DNA of 43,932 nt from Rodentolepis nana (Eukaryota; Platyhelminthes; Cestoda; Cyclophyllidea; Hymenolepididae), in NCBI GenBank assembly GCA_900617975.1, contig UZAE01012385.1, forward strand, positions 1 through 43,932, written 5' to 3'. Position 1 is the first letter of the stretch. Each line of letters starts with the position of its first letter. The notes below the pieces were generated by a model. It made no database searches. It worked only from the letters and a program-made list of their open reading frames with translations, and was not told the origin of the DNA. Shown here piece after piece: positions 1-11,345 of the stretch. Both the position numbers and the translations under genes were made by a program.

Positions 1-317
1 GATGGCGAGCTTTATGACACTTGTCATTAGCCCCTTAGCTGACTTCGGCCTTCAAAGGGGGGGGGAGGACAATCAAAGTGAGAAAAAGTGGAGAGGAGAA
101 ACAGAAGAGTGATTCAAAGGTGTTAAAGAGACAGACAGATAGGCAGACACAGTACAGAGAAATGGTAAGATAAGTACAGCGGAAGTGGTCAAATATGACC
201 TACAGTGGAGCCATGGCAATTTGAAGTCAGAAGTCAACCGCCTGTTAATAGACTTTTTTGCCGTATGAGTATACGTTTCCCAGGGTGCACCACGTGGAGG
301 TAAGTCTATTGCACCCC
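1..317 (-). mobile_element. Ribozyme-headed SINE-like element, copy 1 (3' end cut by window edge)
   Basis: Minus-strand copy of the dispersed repeat. Its 5' end is the GGGG at 314-317. Its body runs leftward through the pyrimidine-rich central part to the 3' region near position 1, so the TAAA tail lies outside the window. The 5' head is the best-preserved ribozyme in the window (see 248-317). The body matches the other copies closely: a TCTGACTT-type segment, a TGTCATATTCGACC-type segment, a long pyrimidine tract, then the GCC..GGC stem near the 3' end. No coding capacity is credible. Seen directly: homology and end structure. Inferred: retroposon status, from the duplications flanking sister copies. 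Confidence 0.85.
248..317 (-). ncRNA. HDV-like self-cleaving ribozyme, intact-looking copy
   Basis: Read on the minus strand from G1 at 317. P1 is GGGGUGC pairing with GCACCCU, including the G1-U wobble typical of HDV ribozymes. P2 is AUAGACUU with AAGUCUAU (8 bp). P3 is ACC/GGU closing the L3 loop UCCACGU. J1/4 is GGGAAA, so GG can pair with the two C of L3 (P1.1). P4 is CGUAU-ACUC-AUACG. J4/2 is GCAAAA, with the catalytic C in a C-N-R-A context. Every helix of the nested double pseudoknot is complete. The element's 5' end coincides with the predicted cleavage site. Activity is inferred from structure only. Confidence 0.85.
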
Positions 318-1760
318 ACATTTGGAAATGGGATTTAAAAGAAAGAATTGATGATTACGAGTGAGGAGCTTTGGACTATATTCCCCAAAGAGGAGGCCCG
401 ATTGCATTAGGGCCATTTAGTAATATCTATCAATGTCTTAAAAGAAATGAGCAATCCTCTGGAAGAAAAGCTTTTCAATTATGCTTCCTACCGTCTAATT
501 AGTCAATGAATGAACTTACTTTTGATGTTGGTTTGCAAAAGAAGAGACCTGAAGAAACGAATTTCCCCTTCACATGGTAACAATGTTTATGCAAAGAGAG
601 TAGGGATGTGTATGATGAAAAATATGGTCCACCTGCTTCTTATCCTTTTACAGATCGGATAAAAGTCACAGCTTCAATAGGCCATTTTGTCATTATCTAG
701 CAATTGAGGGTGATGTATGATAGACGGATGGGTATCAACCGAGATTATGTACAGAATATCTAGATTAATCATTGGCCCATCTCTCGGAACTATCAAGAGA
801 CCTGCGTTTAGTAGAGTTTCAACAGGTGAAGGTTGGGGGTGAAAGCACTAGTTAATGGCTGTCGATTGTTTGATAAAAAAAGTTGACCAGATTTGAGTAG
901 ATTAGATATGTGTCTGATGCATAATCATGATAAAAGTGGTTGTTACGGTGGTGAAAACCGTGAATAAGGATAAGTTTACAGTAATGAACTTATGGCTCCT
1001 GGGCTCTGATGACATTGTGAATATCGAATTAGAGTTCACAGGCTTGTTGCTCATCGGGGCCTGGCTCGTTGAAGGCTGACAAAGTTTGACTCATCCACCC
1101 AGGAAGTTGCATGAAGTTATTCATTCACTCTTATTGCGCCTACAAAACTTAGCCTTTAATACATTTAAAGCTCCAGAGTTGGTGAGGACAGTTGAACACC
1201 ATGGTAATTTATGGATCATAAATCAGTAGACTAGTATGTTCATAGTGAAGGACTTTTAATCAGACGACGTCTTAATACCTACCAAGGTATTTGATAGACA
1301 TTACAACTTGACCAGATAGATAAGCAGCCTCACACCATTTCGATCTCACCACAGGGGATGTCAGAAAGTAACTCAAGGGATTTTTGATTGACTCGAATAA
1401 GTAATAACACGCACTAATAGAAGCTTCAAGTAGCCAAAATAAACTTAAATATAAGATATTTTTAATAGGCGTATGAAATACACATCTTTTATCGGCTTCA
1501 TCCAAATAGTGTATTGCCATATAGATGAAATTCTCGATGAATGTACTCTGAATTAACCGCATACCATCAAATTACAGTATTTTAGAATTTTAATGCCCTT
1601 TGTAGGTTAAAAAATAAAAATGGCGTGCTATTTGAATAAATGCGTTTTGACATATTGACAAAATATTTCTAGTAGATGAAATTAACTTGGACTCATTTCA
1701 ATCATATATTTATCAAATTTATAACTTGTAAAATTTTATATTCAATTATATTTAGTGATT
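318..1760. other. Intergenic, nothing recognised
   Basis: AT-rich sequence between two repeat copies. Short open frames occur on both strands but show no domain, no splice-consistent continuation and no codon pattern. I see no RNA gene or repeat here. Confidence 0.5.
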
Positions 1761-2050
1761 GGGGTACGCGAGAGACTTACCTTTACATGGTGAACCCTGG
1801 ACAACGTAAATTCCCATGACGAAGAAGTATATAAAGCGGCAGTTAACTTCTGACTTCCAGTTGTCATATTCGACCACCTCCCTTTCCTCTACCTTAGTGT
1901 CTGTCTCTTTTACATCTCCGATTCACTCTTCTGTTCTCCACCTCTAGGTTTTTGGTGGCTTTGATGTTCCTCCCCTCTGTGAAGCCCGAAGCCAAATAAA
2001 GAGCTAATGATAAATTTGTCAACGCCTGCCACTTGATAAAAATAAATAAG
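1761..2050 (+). mobile_element. Ribozyme-headed SINE-like element, copy 2 (old, diverged)
   Basis: Plus-strand copy starting at GGGG and ending in an AAATAAATAA tail. The ribozyme region (1761-1832) is heavily mutated: P2 is GAGACTT against AAGTATAT, L3 is UUUACAU, and P4 is weakened, although the J4/2 C survives. The body and the 3' region ending CGCCTGCC..TTGAT are still clear. No convincing target-site duplication remains, which fits an old insertion. Confidence 0.8.
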
Positions 2051-3122
2051 TATTTCGCAATTTGTTAAATGAGGGTAGATAAAACTGTTCCTTTGTGTAA
2101 CGAAGGAGAATAAATTTTCTGATTTACTTAGAAATCGGACATGCCACCTCCATATGCACCTTCATCTCCACGGCACAGCCAAATCACTAGCTAATTATGG
2201 ATCATTTTCGACCTCACCAGTCATGCGAATCGAATGCGGAACGTACAACGCCTCCAAAGCAACTCAAAGTTAGTCACCTTCATCAAGGACCATTGTGGAC
2301 CGTGCATCTGTATGTGTTGAAATCTCTCAGCCCATCAGTAGACGAGTCTATGCAACTTATCATAGCATCTATTGTTGTTAATGATTAAGCAAGTAGGCAG
2401 TCTACCAATTTATTCGATAATTTCGGAAGCTATTTTGTACACCGGGTTTTTTAGCTTGAAATGATTGTCAATTTATAGTTAAGACCTATTTCTCTGGCCA
2501 AAGTATGGGAATACTGTGATACATGTAGTCAGTAAGCATTCTCCAATTTATTATAAGTCAGCTTCTAATCTCTGAACCTGAGTTAATGCCTAATTGACTG
2601 TGCGGTTTATAGCTAATAAAAGCTTTCAATGTCATACGAAAAAATCTGAATTTTTAACAATTATTTGATAAACTAACATATTTAAGCATGTACAAGGTTT
2701 TTTCAAAGTGAAATTAGTTTAAAAAAGGTTAGATTAATTTAAATAGTGCCATTTTTAGTTTGATAGTTGTAATAGGGTTCTGCTTTCAATAATGATCCGC
2801 AGTCTGTTGGAGAATGCTCTTTTTACTGTTTCTAACCCCAACAACGAAATTTTGTTTAACACCGGACGAAGCACGTTTGTAAAGTGAAGGTATATGTTTA
2901 TTTCACCAACTGCAGTTTTCTTGCCACGATGTCCAATTATGGTCATCACCATTAGTTCATCAAATCGTGCAATTTGCATGTATTCGTAAACTGGCTCATT
3001 CACTACGGTATCTCATATCTTTGAGGTGGACTAGTAAATCATCTGATAAATGGTTAAGACTCAAAAATATGTGTCAACGGAGACTTATTTTCTTTGAATC
3101 AGAGATCCGAGTAATACAATAA
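2051..3122. other. Intergenic, nothing recognised
   Basis: AT-rich spacer between copies 2 and 3. The short frames at 2197-2388 (plus) and 2755-3003 (minus) have no recognisable motif or splice context and are treated as chance. Confidence 0.5.
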
Positions 3123-3470
3123 TTAATATTGCAGGGCGAGCGATAGGTATACCTCCACGAGTAGCACCCTGGGCAACGTATGCTCATACGGCAAAAAGTC
3201 AATTAACCGGCAGTTGATTTCTGACTTTAAACTACCATAACCCAACTGTATGTCATATTCGGCCCCTTTCACAGTGCTCATCTTACCTTTTCTCTGCCTT
3301 TGCGTATGTCTGTCTCCTTGACATCTGTGAATCATTATTATGTTCCCTTCTCGACTTTCTGTCACTTTGATGTTCCTCCTCCTCTGAGTGAGGCTCGAAG
3401 TCAGCTAAAAAGGATAATGATAACTATCAAAACGCCTGCCATTTGAAATAAATAAATATTTAATATTGCA
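3123..3470 (+). mobile_element. Ribozyme-headed SINE-like element, copy 3, with 11-bp target-site duplication
   Basis: The element itself is 3134-3459. It is flanked by identical 11-bp direct repeats TTAATATTGCA at 3123-3133 and 3460-3470, the mark of target-primed retrotransposition. The left duplication ends immediately before GGGCGAGCG, the predicted first nucleotides of the ribozyme P1. The ribozyme (3134-3203) keeps the L3 loop, the GGGCAA joining strand, P4 and GGCAAAAA. P1, P3 and P2 carry mismatches, so this copy is probably inactive. The 3' end is CATTTGAAATAAATAAATA. Confidence 0.88.
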
Positions 3471-3630
3471 CTATCTGTTCTCTCCCTCTGATTCACCGGT
3501 TGATTAATAAATATGTTTGGTTATTACACCTCAATACAATTTTTAACTGAGAAATCCACCACTAGTGCTCTAGCATTGCAGAGTTCACTGGAATTTATTT
3601 TTTAATTTATAATTCTTATAAATATATATA

Positions 3631-3963
3631 AATTTATTTATTAATTTCAAATGGCAGACGTTTTGATAGTTATCATTAGCCCTTAAGCTGACTTCGGGCT
3701 TCAAAGAGTGGAGGAACATCAAAGTGGGAAAATTCGAGAGGGGGAACGGAAGAGCGATTTACAGATGTAAAAGAGACAAACAGACACAAAGGCTGAGAAA
3801 AAGTAAGTTTAGTACTGTGGAAGTGGTGGAATATTATAAACAGTGGGGTCATGGTAATCTTTTTTGGCGCATGAGTAAGCATTGCCCAGGGTACACCACG
3901 TGGAGGTAAGTCTATCGCACAGCTGTCCAGGGTACACCACGTGGAGGTAAGTCTATCGCACAC
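3631..3963 (-). mobile_element. Ribozyme-headed SINE-like element, copy 4, with duplicated 5' head
   Basis: Minus-strand copy with its tail at 3631-3650. Its 5' end carries two heads in tandem. The outer one (3924-3963) is only the P1/P2/P3 part and stops just after ACCCTGG. A second head follows, offset by 41 nt. In the inner head the 3' strand of P2 is deleted: the sequence passes from CCAAAAAAG directly into the body. Neither head can form the full fold. The GCCC..GGGC stem at the 3' end is intact (3678-3700). Confidence 0.85.
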
Positions 3964-4559
3964 TCTCTCTTATATATTTAAATATGTATGTATGTACCTG
4001 CGTCAGGCTTCTTGTGAACTTCAAACAGATAAATCCATTTGGAAATTTATAATTTAACCTCTTTGTCGCGTCTATTTCTTAGCTCACTCCACAATGACAC
4101 TTTTTTCTTGCTCTTCCAATTCCAAATTCTCGTTTCCATCACTTTCTCTCTTTTAATTCTTGCATGTGCTCAATAAATCCTCTTTGCCCTATTAGGAAAA
4201 CTATTAGTTACTTCTATTCATTAAGAGGATACATAATTATGTGCTGGAATATCTAGAGTTGTTTGGCTGGCTCCCAAAATGAGCGTTGCAGACTAGGTCA
4301 GTGTTATGATAATTTCATCTGTGTAGATTGTGTGCTTTGGGTTATTTTTTTTGTTTGTTTACCAACAATATCCATTAACAGCATAACAAAATACGCGGGA
4401 TAACTTGATCTTCAAAGCTGTTTCTACTTCAAATTAATAAGCATCGTCCACCATCAAATTTGAAACTAGTAAAAAATGAAATAAAGTTGCATATAGACGT
4501 TGATAAGACTTAAGTTTTCATCTCTTTATCTTTAGGGGTAACATAATATCCTCAGTTAC
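3964..4559. other. Intergenic, nothing recognised
   Basis: AT-rich spacer with short pyrimidine tracts. No gene, RNA or repeat is supported. Confidence 0.5.
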
Positions 4560-4781
4560 GGGGTGTGCGATAGACTTACCTCCACGTGGTGCACCCTGAT
4601 GGGTGTGCGATAGACTTACCTCCACGTGGTGCACCCTGGGAAACGTATACTCATACGGTAAAAAGTCTATTAACCGGAAGTTTGTGTGCGATAGACTTAC
4701 CTCCACGTGGTGCACCCTGGGCAGCGTATTTTCTTACGGCAAAAAAGTCTATCACTCGGCTTTCGGTCTATAGCGCACCCC
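4560..4781 (+). mobile_element. Tandem array of three ribozyme heads plus an inverted head fragment
   Basis: Three copies of the element's 5' head lie in a row without a normal body. Unit 1 (4560-4599) stops right after GCACCCTG. Unit 2 (4601-4683) is a full ribozyme length plus about 13 nt of body; its J4/2 reads GGTAAAA, so the catalytic C is replaced by T. Unit 3 (4684-4752) keeps the C but has lost the G run of P1. The block ends with GTCTATAGCGCACCCC (4766-4781), the 5' head in inverted orientation. Units start 40 and 83-84 nt apart. No body, 3' stem or TAAA tail follows. Template switching during reverse transcription is my inferred cause. Confidence 0.85.
4601..4670 (+). ncRNA. HDV-like ribozyme with catalytic C changed to T
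   Basis: P1 (GGGUGU with GCACCC), P2 (AUAGACUU/AAGUCUAU), P3, L3 and P4 are all intact. J4/2 reads GGUAAAA where sister copies have GGCAAAA. The general-acid cytosine of the HDV class is therefore missing, and the unit should fold but not cleave. It is a useful natural inactive control. Confidence 0.75.
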
Positions 4782-5790
4782 ACCTCTCTTCAACATTAAT
4801 ATGATCATAAGAGCATTTATTACGTTAATATTCCGTTACAATTTAACTAAAGGACACATGTCTTTTAGGATTTAATTTTATTGTTAGGGCGGATGATTTA
4901 GGCTCATGGATTTCAGTATTTCTAAGTGCCCACTTTTAACCTATTCACTAATTCATCTTTGTTTACTGAAACCAAACATTGCTAGTATTATTAAAAGTTC
5001 TCCTTGTTTTAAAAAGTAGAATATTCAAACCATTTGACTTTGACGTTTTATTTCATTATGGGAGAAATGGATTTACCAGCTATTTGGACCCGCAATCCGT
5101 TCAGAAAGGCGATTTTCCATTTGTCTCCTAATTAGAGCTTGGTGTCACATGACGGAAATTCCTTATGACCAAAGGAAAATTGTTAAAAGAGTGTCCCTGA
5201 TTCGTTTTTTTCTTTTTATGAAAGCCTGCATCCACGCACACTTGGATGGTTAGGGAGTCCAACAATGGAGTAACATTATAAAGTTCAATTGCAATATGCT
5301 ATAGGTCAAGAGACACTTATCTTCCTTTATTCAGTATTAAGCACTAGAGAGCTAACGACTTTACAACTCTTTAACGTCGGAAGTCGATTGGCAGTAAGTA
5401 AAAAAGAGGTTTTATCTTAGTATTCGAATTGAGCCCTATTTTCGACTTCATGTGCCATTTTCTACCATCAGGGGAGAATTAATTCTTACTCATGATGTTA
5501 GGTGACTGCTTTCGGTTAATTAATGGAGTTGTTCGTTCTCATAACTTCAATGTAATTTTTGAAATTTCAAAGTTCGAGAAAGCTGGTTGATACTAGTCAG
5601 GTGACATTCATTAGGTTTCGCTCAAAATGAACTCTGATTTTCGCTTATCAGATCGTTACTACTGGAAAGATTAAAAGATAGCAGGGAAAAAAATATATGA
5701 AGGAAACGTCCATTACGAAGCTAGAAGAGGAAGGATTGATTTCAGATTGGAGTGAAGTGATGAATTTCACGCCCGATGTGTGAACGTTTA
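4782..5790. other. Intergenic, nothing recognised
   Basis: AT-rich spacer. No gene or repeat is supported. Confidence 0.5.
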
Positions 5791-5998
5791 GGCTTCGCAG
5801 AGGGAGGAAAATCAAAGTGAGAACAATTCGGGAGGGGGAACAGAAGAGTGATTCACAGATGTAGAGGAGACAGACAGGCACAAAGGCAGAGAAAAGGTGA
5901 GATGAGTACTGTGAAAGCTGTGTAGCATGACATACAGTGGGGTATGAGTACACGTTGCCCAGGGTGCATCACGTGGAAATAAGTCTATCGCACACCCC
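5791..5998 (-). mobile_element. Ribozyme-headed SINE-like element, copy 6 (truncated and deleted)
   Basis: Minus-strand copy whose 5' end is the CCCC run at 5995-5998. It breaks off at the 3' side within the GGCTTC part, before the tail. The head has GGGGTGTGCGATAGACTT, but the sequence passes from CTCATAC straight into CCCACTGTATG. The 3' strand of P4, J4/2 and P2 is thus lost and the ribozyme cannot form. Confidence 0.8.
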
Positions 5999-6251
5999 GT
6001 CTTGAAAATATACGCTAATATGAACGTCTTTTAATGCCCAACCAATACAGCATGAAGATCCTTCATTTCATTAGCCACAAATTCAACCGCATTTTATCTT
6101 AATGTCATGCTAGCGTTTATCCACTTAGGCCTTCCGTATTCACTGTTTGTGAAACTGAGAACATGTTCGCTTTATTGGCTACAGAAATTGAATTTCAACT
6201 TCTATGTAATGATGTTTTATATGAGTGCTTCGGTGTAAAATGCCTATTTAA

Positions 6252-6268
6252 CCCCCCCCCCCCCCCCC
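6252..6268 (+). repeat. Poly-C tract (17 nt)
   Basis: Uninterrupted run of C in an AT-rich setting. It is one of several such tracts in the window. Confidence 0.95.
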
Positions 6269-6408
6269 ACCTTAACCTCCAACAATAATTTTCCCAGCTT
6301 ACATTCACACCTTTGCTGTGAGTAATTAAATAATCGAAATACTCCTTATAATAATAAATTACTATGTAATTTAAGCCTTTGTGAGATGCCTCAATATACG
6401 AAATATCA

Positions 6409-6719
6409 GGGGGTGTGCGATAGACTTACCTCCATGTGGTGCACCCTGAGCAACGTATAGTCATGCGGCAAAAAAGTCTATTAACTGGCAGTTAACTTCT
6501 GACTTCAGACTTCCATCACCCCACTGTATGTCATATTCCACCACTTCCACAGTTCTCACCTCACCTTATTTCTACCTTTGAGACACTCTTCTGTTCCCCT
6601 CACCCCTCTCGAATATTTTTCGCTTTGATATTCCTTCTCTCCTCTGTGAAGCCTGAAGTCAACAAAAGGGCTAATGATAACTATCAAAACGCCTGCCATT
6701 TGATATAAATAAATAAATA
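6409..6719 (+). mobile_element. Ribozyme-headed SINE-like element, copy 7 (full length)
   Basis: Full-length plus-strand copy from the G run at 6409-6413 to the TAAATAAATAAATA tail. The body has an internal shortening in the pyrimidine tract. The 3' stem is AGCCT/GGGCT, a G-U variant of AGCCC/GGGCT. The head at 6410-6481 is nearly intact. No clear target-site duplication longer than AAATAT was found. Confidence 0.88.
6410..6481 (+). ncRNA. HDV-like ribozyme, near-intact copy
   Basis: P1 GGGGUGU/GCACCCU, P2 AUAGACUU/AAGUCUAU, P3 ACC/GGU and the J4/2 GGCAAAA are complete. L3 is UCCAUGU. J1/4 is GAGCAA instead of GGGCAA, so one of the two P1.1 pairs is lost. P4 has one weakened pair. Slow or no cleavage is predicted. 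Confidence 0.78.
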
Positions 6720-9217
6720 TTTACATTTTACTTTATGTCTTTTTTTCTCTTTTTAGTGAAAATATAACGTAATTTTGAAAAGGTTCATCCGAACTTAAGA
6801 CTAAACTCGTAAACTGCACAATTTTTCTGAGACAAGTGAATACGATTGAATAAGCCTTGAGCATGTGGAGAACGCAACGTCAGAATTGCTTACGTCTTGC
6901 CAATCACGCCATGAGGTCACGAGTGCAGAGACCTCCCGATCAATCAATAACCAAAGCCATTACGCGGTTATCATACCCAAAAGTGTCTACAATAACTAAG
7001 CACCCTGTCAGTCGACACAACCCAACACACCCTAAACAGACAGTTTAACGGACAAGACACGACCGATATACATCCCCAACACATCACTAGAATAAGCGTA
7101 TTACGCACCATACGTCTGTTTTCTACCTATATCTCTGCGGTATCTTAGCTAATTCATGGGAGTCATTCCACACTAGGAGAATCTGCCATAGAGTTTACTG
7201 AGTACAAGTCACGGCGTGTTACCAAAGCAATCCGCAGCAAGTAACCTTAAACGTGTCTTAGCTTTCCTCTCTTCCTCCATTTTTGGGTATTTTTTTTTGA
7301 GCTGTTAAGAGGAATTGCATTTAATATCATAAATATTTTAAAAACCAAAAATAACGGATTTCGATTTTCGCAATAACTGCATTTAACTTTCTTTTCAGCA
7401 AATATTTGGTGGAAGGCTGCCTATTCTCGCATCAGCAATTCAAATACTAAATGCTTTTGATCAGGTTAACTAGCTGAATGTGAAGTAATTTGACGGTTCT
7501 AGACCGACTCACAGTACTCATGATAAGCTCGTCCAAGCCCATTTTGACAGCCATCAGATCACCAATTTTAATAATCATAATTAGATTTCCTAGTATTACG
7601 CTTTATTGAAGAGCAACTTAGTTATTAGTATTATATCTTGCGTAATAAATGGTGACTTTCAAAACATTCATGATTGAGAAAGGAAAGAGCCATTGATTGT
7701 TTTTCGATCTTTTGTTATCACTCACTAAAATAGCTCGTCACATATGAGCTATTTCAATGGCGTTATTATTAATTGTTAGTTTCTCAAATAACAACGCTTA
7801 TTTCAAAGCAGTAATTTTGATCAAGCTCAAATCTTCTAAAGACATAATGTCTAGATATCGAAATTTCATGCACCGATCAAATAGAACTATTTAAATTCCA
7901 ACTTCCAATTCAACACGATGATGGCACAGAAAAAAGCAACGATAACTCTTTGATTAGCTGCTGGATAAAGTTAAGTCCCAGTAGGGACGCCATAATTCAA
8001 TGTACATATTAAGCTCTATGCTAATACGATATTACAGGGGTTTTCCGAAAGTCTGCGGTCAATTGGGGTTAAAAGTTAAGAAGTAGTCTTACAATTTTTC
8101 TTTATTTGGTACTGAAGCTTGACTCTTCCTATACGGAATGAGCCCTTCTGAAAGTTCAAGGCTCGCGCTAGACACACAAGGAACCATATACATATAATGA
8201 TATTGATTATAAAAAAATTATTCAAACGCTTCCGCATTTCACTTATCTTCCAAATTCAGAACAACCGCCGATCGAGTGATCGTTGTCATAAATTAATTAC
8301 CATCACAGAAGTAGAATAAAATGAAACTTTCGGCATCACAGAAATTTAATAAGTAGCTTAATTCTAAGGAAACATTTGCAAAGTGCAGCAAGACGCTTAA
8401 GTAAAAACCCCACTATTGAGATTAATTCTGCTATCCAAAGCTTCGTAAAATTTGTCTACTTAACTTGTTTAAGTAGCATACTCTAATGAACCTGAAATAC
8501 TAGCGGCTTCAACCGCGATCCAAGGACAAAATACAACAACGCGGGGATGAAATCATTAAAGATAATCACGAAGATAAACATCTATCTTACATTCTACCTC
8601 AAACAAACCAGTCTGCAAAGTCATCTAATGCGAAGGAGAACACAATAATAAATTTGAATGATCAATGAATAGAAACGCTAAAATTAAAAAAAGGCATTCA
8701 CGATAGTCAAACCTCAGATAAAGCATTTGCCAAGATGCTCCATGTGAAACATTGAAAATTAATCGTACTGCACAGGCAAACTATTTAACGTGAAACTGCA
8801 TCGACGTTACAAAAGGTCCACAAAATGGTTAATCATCCCTTTCCATGACGCTCAAAACGGCGGTGTTACTTTAGCACACCAATCTGTAATAAAACAAATT
8901 ATCGAAAAAACTTATAATAGAATACCTACAGTGACACAAAGCAAGATACGCAGTAATAAGAACCAAAGAGTGACTGAAATTTGAATATCGAAACTAAATT
9001 TCTCATGCATAGCAGAGATCAGTCAAGGCCAATTATACATAAAAAATCAACAAAAATTGTAGAACGACTTAAATTGAGTAAATTTTCCCAGAGAATTAGA
9101 TTGGTGTCCACTACGTCTGAAGCGCAGAAATGGCATAGCATATAGTTACTCAGTAACTTATAATAAAATCACCATAAGTCAAAATCACAGAAAAATCAAT
9201 CCGTGTCCATTAAAGAC
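6720..9217. other. Intergenic, nothing recognised
   Basis: A 2.5-kb AT-rich stretch downstream of the RPS18 3' end. The short frames at 6857-7048 and 8790-8984 (plus) have no motif or splice context. I see no repeat family or RNA gene. Confidence 0.5.
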
Positions 9218-9223
9218 TTTATT
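9218..9223 (-). terminator. Polyadenylation signal of RPS18
   Basis: AATAAA on the minus strand, 9 nt past the RPS18 stop codon. The spacing gives a very short 3' UTR, common for ribosomal protein genes. Confidence 0.7.
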
Positions 9224-9231
9224 AAGACAGT

Positions 9232-9787
<556 letters not shown>

Positions 9788-11065
9788 CACTAAACCGTGC
9801 CTAATCGGATGAAGTGGCGCCGAAGGCTATGCGTGATTAAAAACAAATATAAGTTAAAAATTTTATTGTAATGAATTTTATTAAATAAAAAGTAAATCAC
9901 TCAATTACACATAAAATATTATTTTTCTTAACGATTAGGAGATTTAAATGAAAGTTTTAATAGTTTCGCTAATTCGCATTAAATAAGATATAAAATTTTA
10001 TATGCAGCACAAATGTACTCAATAAATTTCGCAACTATTTTATGAGTTCTGCTTAGACCTTATTTTATAAAACTTAATTAAATCTGCTAAAATTGCGTGA
10101 AATTATGATTATACGATATCAAAGTTGCTCTTCATTGCCTTTTTATTGTATTACCCCATCTTTCTAATAATATTTTAATTATCCATAAATTCGAAATAAA
10201 TTTGTTCAACGTGTTATGAGTGGGATGTAATATTGAATTTTACAAAATATAGTATTGTTGCAAAATTATCTTAACAAAATGAAGATATCGGGACTATTAG
10301 TTTATTCTCAAAATTCTTTTAATGGTGTACTCATACTCAAAACAAGTAAATTTATGCTTTTCTTATACCTTTTAATCCGCTTGTCACTTCAAGAGCTGGT
10401 TGCGCTGGCACCACCGTCGAATGCAGTGTCAAATCTCAAAAACAGTCATTTTATGTCAGATTGTTGGGGAATCCTGCTTTTATCAGCACATTACCCTGAT
10501 GGTACTCACTATACAAGATTATCATAGTTTGTATATGGCTCCGTATCCCTTTCCTATGACAAGCTGTTGGCAAGAATTAGTATGGAATGAAATGCTAATG
10601 TAACTCATTAATTTCAATTTCGTATGGACTTTAATATTATTTATCACTACCACATGATTTCGATGAAAATATGAACATTAAAAACTAATCTATTGAATCA
10701 TCTAATTGTTACATAGATAATCTGCTCTCCATTAACTTCTCTCACATATATACATATGCTAGTCATTATGCAATATCTATAAGTCAGTATTTGAGCCGCA
10801 TTTTTTCACCAATCACTATTTTCCGCTTCAATTAGCAAAATGCTTGAGATTATAAAAATATCTCAAATAGCTCAACGCTCTATACAGATTAAATGTCATA
10901 TAACACATAATAACAGAATATACGTTTTACTAAATAACGACTTTTGAATCACTTTTATTTGCTCCTCAAAGGCATTTTCTGCAAGAAGGTTAAACAACAT
11001 TAATGCCGTAACAGCAATATATCATGTAGTACACTTTAGCATGAATCAATATTACACTGCATACC
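9788..11065. other. RPS18 upstream region, no gene recognised
   Basis: It should hold the RPS18 promoter and 5' UTR. A locally GC-richer patch just upstream of the ATG (about 9800-9835, containing GGCGCC) is the only distinctive part. The overlapping plus-strand frames at 10255-10603 show no motif. Confidence 0.4.
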
Positions 11066-11137
11066 GGAGTGTGCGATAGACCTACCTCCACGTGGTGCAC
11101 CCTAGGCAATGTATACTAACACGGCAAAAAGGTCTAT
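11066..11137 (+). ncRNA. HDV-like ribozyme with covarying P2 helix
   Basis: P2 here is AUAGACCU pairing with AGGUCUAU, whereas other copies have AUAGACUU with AAGUCUAU. One U-A pair has become C-G by two changes about 50 nt apart. L3 is UCCACGU, P3 is ACC/GGU and J4/2 is GGCAAAA. P1 has one A-C mismatch (GGAGUGU with GCACCCU) and J1/4 is AGGCAA. Folding is supported; activity is uncertain. Confidence 0.75.
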
Positions 11138-11345
11138 TAACAGGCAGTTGACTTCTGACTTCAAACTACCATGACCTGACTCCATGTCATATTCGATCAT
11201 TTACACAATGCTCACCTCACCTTTTCTCTGCCTTTACGTATGTCTGTCTCTTTGACATCTTTGAAACACTCTTCTGTCCAACCCCCCTGTCGAATTTTTC
11301 ACTTTGATGTTTCTTCCCAGGGCTATTGATAATTATCAAAACGCA
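11066..11345 (+). mobile_element. Ribozyme-headed SINE-like element, copy 8, with compensatory P2 change
   Basis: Plus-strand copy starting GGAGTGTGCG. The body is normal until the 3' part, where the GCCC half of the 3' stem is deleted. The copy ends in CTATTGATAATTATCAAAACGC with no TAAA tail. The 6-mer GCATAC occurs just before the start and at the end, which is a weak duplication. The ribozyme region has a paired double change in P2 (see 11066-11137). Confidence 0.82.

Noticed and set aside
1..317. tRNA-derived SINE with Pol III A and B boxes.
   Set aside because: No B-box GGTTCGANNCC or plausible cloverleaf is seen in the head. The 70-nt fold is a pseudoknot, not a tRNA.
73..321. A recurring frame with AIDLPPRGAPW appears in six or more repeat copies and could look like a protein family.
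   Set aside because: It is the translation of the ribozyme head and pyrimidine tract. Stops and indels differ between copies, no domain is present, and conservation is explained by RNA structure. Gene predictions containing this peptide in related genomes are likely false.
4560..4640. U1 snRNA-derived or spliced-leader-RNA-derived head (ACTTACCT resembles the U1 5' end; T-run resembles an Sm site).
   Set aside because: The order of parts is wrong for both RNAs, and the ACTTACCT lies in ribozyme P2/P3. The T/A run is the J4/2 strand.
4560..4781. Hammerhead ribozyme, as found in schistosome satellite-like SINEs.
   Set aside because: I looked for CUGANGA and GAAA cores on both strands of the repeat. 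Only a CUAAUGA near the 3' end comes close, without partner helices. The HDV fold accounts for the head fully.
10255..10603. Two overlapping plus-strand frames upstream of RPS18.
   Set aside because: Different frames, no motif, no splice context; likely chance.
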